DNA of 9,985 nt, taken from Leptolyngbyaceae cyanobacterium SM1_3_5 (GTDB lineage Bacteria > Cyanobacteriota > Cyanobacteriia > Elainellales > Elainellaceae). The DNA is taken from NCBI GenBank assembly GCA_012031475.1, contig JAAUTJ010000122.1:1-9985 (forward strand). Direction: 5' to 3'. The notes under the pieces were generated by a model. That model was not told the DNA's origin, did no database searches, and saw only the letters and a list, made by a program, of their open reading frames with translations. Shown in pieces: positions 7,801 through 9,985 of this stretch. The position numbers and the translations under genes were made by a program. Each line of letters opens with the position of its first letter. Within the stretch, counting starts at the first letter, position 1.

Positions 7801-8695
7801 GGGAATTGGCTTCGGTAATCTCAAAAATCCGCAAGCCTTCCAAACCGTGTGCAGCATATGCAAAGTTGCCAGACACGGCGATGCCAAAAGCGCCGTTATC
7901 GTCATTGACCTGTCCACTCGGCAGCGTCTCGCTGTCGGTTTGCTGTGGATTGGCCGGATTGCGGACATCAAAGACCTTAATTCCCTCAATTTCATCGGCC
8001 ACATACGCAAAGCCATCGACGACCGTGATCCCCAGCGCCACCCAAGTATCGGCACTGCCGATCGATCGCAGATCCAGCGTGGCCGGATAAGCCGCCAGCG
8101 TTTCTGGCAGGAACGGCGAGCCACCAGCATTGGCGCGATTGATTGGCGTAAACGCATTCAGTCGCCAGGTTCCGCCTTTTTCAGCCTGCCCAACGGTTTG
8201 CGTGGACGCGGCGATCGTCGCTCCCGTCAACTGATGAAGCCGCTGCATGAAGGCGGCTCCCGCATCGCCAGCCGCCACATTGCAGGCGTAAAGCTGGAGC
8301 GATCGCGGTGCGGTCGGTGAGGCACTGGCAAACCAGGCTTGCAGTTGATCAGTATAGGAATCAATGGTTTCCAGGCTGAGTTGCCGATCGCCCAGAGAAA
8401 CACAGCCCGGAGCGCCATGTGCGACCAGGTGCAGGCTTGAAATTTGAGGATATTGCTGGAGCGTTTCGGTGATTTGCTCAATGCCGTCGCGATCGGAGCG
8501 CAAAATCACAACTTCTGCATCGCGAATCGTTCCCGCTGCCAGCAGTTCAAACTGGTCAATTTTCGCGTCGATTGCGACGAGCAGGCGCGGCTGGCAGAGT
8601 GGCGATGGGTGGAAGTTGTTCGAGTAACCGTTCGATCGTAGATTATTGGCCTGCCTTTGTTTTAGGCTGGTCATATCCGCAACAGCAACAGTCAT
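4872..8695 (-). CDS. Large secreted protein: DUF4347, LVIVD repeats, Ig-like domains, RTX repeats; two frameshifts
   Basis: The reconstructed protein has about 1273 residues. ATG 8695 is preferred over TTG 8737 because AGGA lies 5 bases before it. Order of parts: DUF4347 (residues about 37-183), with LHLVAHGAPG (His93) and LYACNVAAGDAG (Cys138); seven LVIVD repeats of the GVAVAGNYVYVADGVNGLRV type, enough for one seven-bladed propeller; a VTFDQAV-type Ig-like domain; three Ig-like domains each opening TNDxTPTFSGTG; a fourth Ig-like domain (LEFDEAVSDFDRSDLVLTRD); and eleven RTX nonapeptides (DNA 5145-5441), followed by a C-terminal tail typical of type I secretion substrates. There is no Sec signal. 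Two single-base insertions break the frame: the C-run 7685-7688, where removing one base joins VAAHQAG to LQVFNISNP, and bases about 6751-6758, where it joins DTVAPAAPN to APVLATASDTG. The protein is probably exported through a type I channel and stabilised by Ca2+ outside the cell. An adhesin or surface-layer role is possible; its true function is unknown. Confidence 0.85.
5145..5441 (-). repeat. Eleven RTX nonapeptide repeats (27-bp units)
   Basis: The reverse strand encodes eleven consecutive nine-residue units without a gap, from GGRDRDVLR (5415-5441) to GNAGRDTFA (5145-5171). The clearest are two tandem GGLGNDVLV units. These are hemolysin-type calcium-binding repeats, each turn binding Ca2+ through G-G-x-G-x-D. 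Several units are degenerate, with Arg replacing the usual Gly or Asp (GGRRNDRLV, GFGGRNALW), so not all should bind calcium. They make up the DNA repeat seen here; it is not a CRISPR array. Confidence 0.9.
5850..6775 (-). repeat. Three tandem Ig-like domain repeats in the large secreted protein
   Basis: Three units of roughly 95-110 residues share the opening DxGxxxxDxITNDxTPTFSGTG (TNDSTLTFTGTG in the first) and the closing AxDxAGNxS pattern, separated by proline-rich links (APAAP, PPPPAAP, TAAPAAP). They resemble bacterial Ig-like domains of large surface proteins and most likely act as spacers or binding modules. Boundaries are approximate, and the first unit contains the frameshift near 6751-6758. 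Confidence 0.75.
7145..8044 (-). repeat. Seven LVIVD repeats (predicted beta-propeller)
   Basis: Seven units follow the plan G-[IV]-x-V-x-G-x-x-[AV]-Y-V-A-D-G-x-x-G-[LI]-x-[VI]-x-[DN]-[IV]-x-x-P. They begin LGITVVDGFAYVAD and end GVTLAGNQIFVADGREGIQI. Spacing is about 40 residues. Unit three spans the shift at 7685-7688 and lacks the usual Gly before Asn in AIANFAF. Seven repeats match a single closed propeller. Confidence 0.75.
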
Positions 8696-9127
8696 AAAGT
8701 TCCTATCCTTATCGACAACGTAGATGGCTTTTTGCAATCAAGATTACAGCAAAAATTCACCTGCCCAGGCAGATGCAGGTTTCGGTTGATACACCCACCC
8801 TAAGAGCGTTGCGAAGCAAAATTTGCCGATCGCTCTAGCTGACCCGAATACAACTGAGGCAGGCGATTTCGCTGAAATCACCGCAGCGGTTGCCCATGAT
8901 CGAATTCAGAGACGCCGTTTTTACTATTCCCAATTGCAACTTGCCACTAACAGTTTGTCCGAGGATTACCGCTCTTTCAGCAGATTTACCGAACTTTGAC
9001 ATAAACTTTATTTAGTTATTTTTACTGCACCTGCTCGCCAAAGGATACCCGAAAGCTGGACTGAAGCAAAGTGCGATCGCAACCATACTCGCCAAGCGGC
9101 AATTCTAGGCAGTTTGGCTTGATGTCG
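8696..9127. other. Non-coding gap between the two reverse-strand genes
   Basis: These 432 bases hold the leader of the large secreted gene and the 3' flank of the glycosyltransferase-like gene. Visible items are a small inverted repeat ACCTGC/GCAGGT (8759-8780), an AT-rich stretch at about 8990-9024, and one HIP1 site (9073-9080). A 40-codon open frame at 8896-9015 (+) has no ribosome binding site, and I do not call it a gene. I could not identify a convincing promoter for the large gene. Confidence 0.5.
8701..8710 (-). promoter_or_regulatory. Ribosome binding site of the large secreted protein
   Basis: Read on the reverse strand the sequence is AAGGATAGGA, ending 5 bases before ATG 8695. 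It favours that ATG over the TTG at 8737, which has no such site. Confidence 0.6.
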
Positions 9128-9985
9128 CTAGCTCCATTTTTGTTTGAGCGATCGCCAGTAAGGACCAACCAGCGATTGCCCAAAAGCAATCTTCAGTTTC
9201 TTCAGTAAACTGATCGGAGGCTGTCCATAGTAAAGTGCGTTGGCTGGAATTGGCACCTCTGTCGAATCGCCAATATTGATGTAGCGATCGATGCCCTGCC
9301 GAGCTAAATATTTCTCACGTGCTTGCTGCAATTGGCGGTCATGAGTGTTCGTGTGAAATATTGTCCAGGTTGGATCTTCTGTTTTACAAAGCGTGTAGAT
9401 GTTGTGGCGCTGCATGTAATCTTCCAGCGCAAATTCAAACACGCCACGCGGATCGCCTGTTGATTCGGCTGGATTTTCACCCGTAAATCCTGACTGAATA
9501 AAATCGCCTGCATACTCATAAACCGCAGCTAGCAGCATACTCCGCTTCATCAGCGCAAAGTTGTGGCTGCATTTGTGCGTGAAATACCATCCCGGCCATG
9601 CGTCATGATGCTTAGCGGGTAGATTAAACGAGCCGCTCACTGCAAAACATCATCCCGATCGAGATAGGCGATCGCTTCTTCGAGCCAGTTTTCATGTCCT
9701 TCTCGATAGGGCAATGTATCGATGCGAAACAGCAAAACATAAGGCTTGCTAGCAATCAACCAGGCAACAAAATCTTTGAGGTATCCAGAGCCTTTCTTAT
9801 CCGAATTGTCTGGATGATTTGGCTGAATGACCTGCAATTTATCAATCAAACCGTCCTGAAAAGCTGCCAGTTCACCGCTTGAGTTTTAGCGTTGCTGCCA
9901 CAGTCAACGACTAACAACCTCGCCGGGTTTACCGCCTAAGAGCTGATTTGTGAAGTGGAATCCTTAAGCTAGACCATGCGTTTGA
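9128..9985 (-). CDS. Glycosyltransferase-like protein, frameshifted, 5' end unresolved
   Basis: The reconstructed C-terminal part is clear: YLKDFVAWLIASKPYVLLFR, DTLPYREGHENWLEEAIAYL, then GSFNLPAKHHDAWPGWYFTH, CSHNFALMKRSMLLAAVYEY, ending RSLKQKW(S) at TAG 9130-9128. It reads like a family-2-type glycosyltransferase from cyanobacteria (my recognition of the overall pattern, not a motif proof). The frame breaks at the A-run 9644-9647: adding one base gives DDVFAVSGSFN and joins the fragments 9849-9637 and 9640-9128. A second shift near 9868-9875 joins DCGSNAKTQAVE to LAAFQDGLIDKLQVIQ. Upstream, the same frame gives NPARLLVVDCGSN, a typical early GT-A strand, but stops appear beyond it, so the start is either lost to further indels or outside the window. 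The unrepaired GTG at 9640 overlaps the previous stop and is not a real start. It may serve surface glycan synthesis, but no partner genes are visible. Confidence 0.6.

Noticed and set aside
8896..9015. 40-codon + strand open frame in the intergenic gap
   Set aside because: No ribosome binding site, no recognisable motif, and it lies antisense to the leader region of the large gene.
8996..9024. TTGACA on the + strand followed by AT-rich DNA, promoter-like
   Set aside because: No good -10 hexamer lies at 16-18 bp spacing and no + strand gene follows; likely chance in an AT-rich gap.
9694..9882. 62-codon + strand open frame near the right edge
   Set aside because: It is antisense to the glycosyltransferase-like coding sequence and shows no motif or ribosome binding site.

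Overview
The window looks like ordinary chromosomal DNA from a filamentous or unicellular cyanobacterium. The main clue is the cyanobacterial HIP1 octamer GCGATCGC: I counted at least 16 copies in 10 kb, where well under one is expected by chance. The gene content agrees: Tat or lipoprotein-type binding proteins, a YkvA-like protein, and a secreted protein joining DUF4347, LVIVD, Ig-like and RTX modules. I see no rRNA, tRNA, CRISPR array, insertion sequence or phage gene.

Layout. Bases 1-2116 (+): a polyamine-type ABC uptake pair, the ATPase potA (5' end cut by the window edge) and a Tat/lipoprotein substrate-binding protein (potD-like), about 50 bp apart and probably one operon, ending in a perfect 18-bp stem hairpin. 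Bases 2247-2636 (+): a small membrane-associated YkvA/DUF1232 protein with its own T-tailed terminator. Bases 2767-3799 (+): an NMT1/THI5-like substrate-binding lipoprotein. Bases 3852-4778 (+): an intact argF (ornithine carbamoyltransferase). Bases 4872-8695 (-): one very large exported protein, convergent with argF: a caspase-like DUF4347 domain, seven LVIVD repeats, a run of Ig-like domains and a C-terminal RTX block. Bases 8696-9127: a non-coding gap. Bases 9128 to the right edge (-): a glycosyltransferase-like protein whose 5' part is damaged.

The most important caution is that five of the seven genes are interrupted by single-base shifts, seven in total, several of them in homopolymer runs. 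In each case the protein family continues in the neighbouring frame, with normal composition and no other decay. This fits uncorrected sequencing or assembly indels better than seven true mutations. The coordinates below therefore give the reconstructed genes, with each shift point named.

Functionally, the left half is small-molecule uptake (polyamine-like and an unknown NMT1-type substrate) plus arginine biosynthesis. Polyamines derive from arginine, so a metabolic theme is possible but not shown. The right half is cell-surface or secreted biology: a type I secretion substrate and a possible glycan-building enzyme. I did not find a clearly new system. The most interesting object is the DUF4347/LVIVD/Ig/RTX protein, whose N-terminal domain carries a His-Gly and Cys pair placed as in clan CD cysteine proteases.
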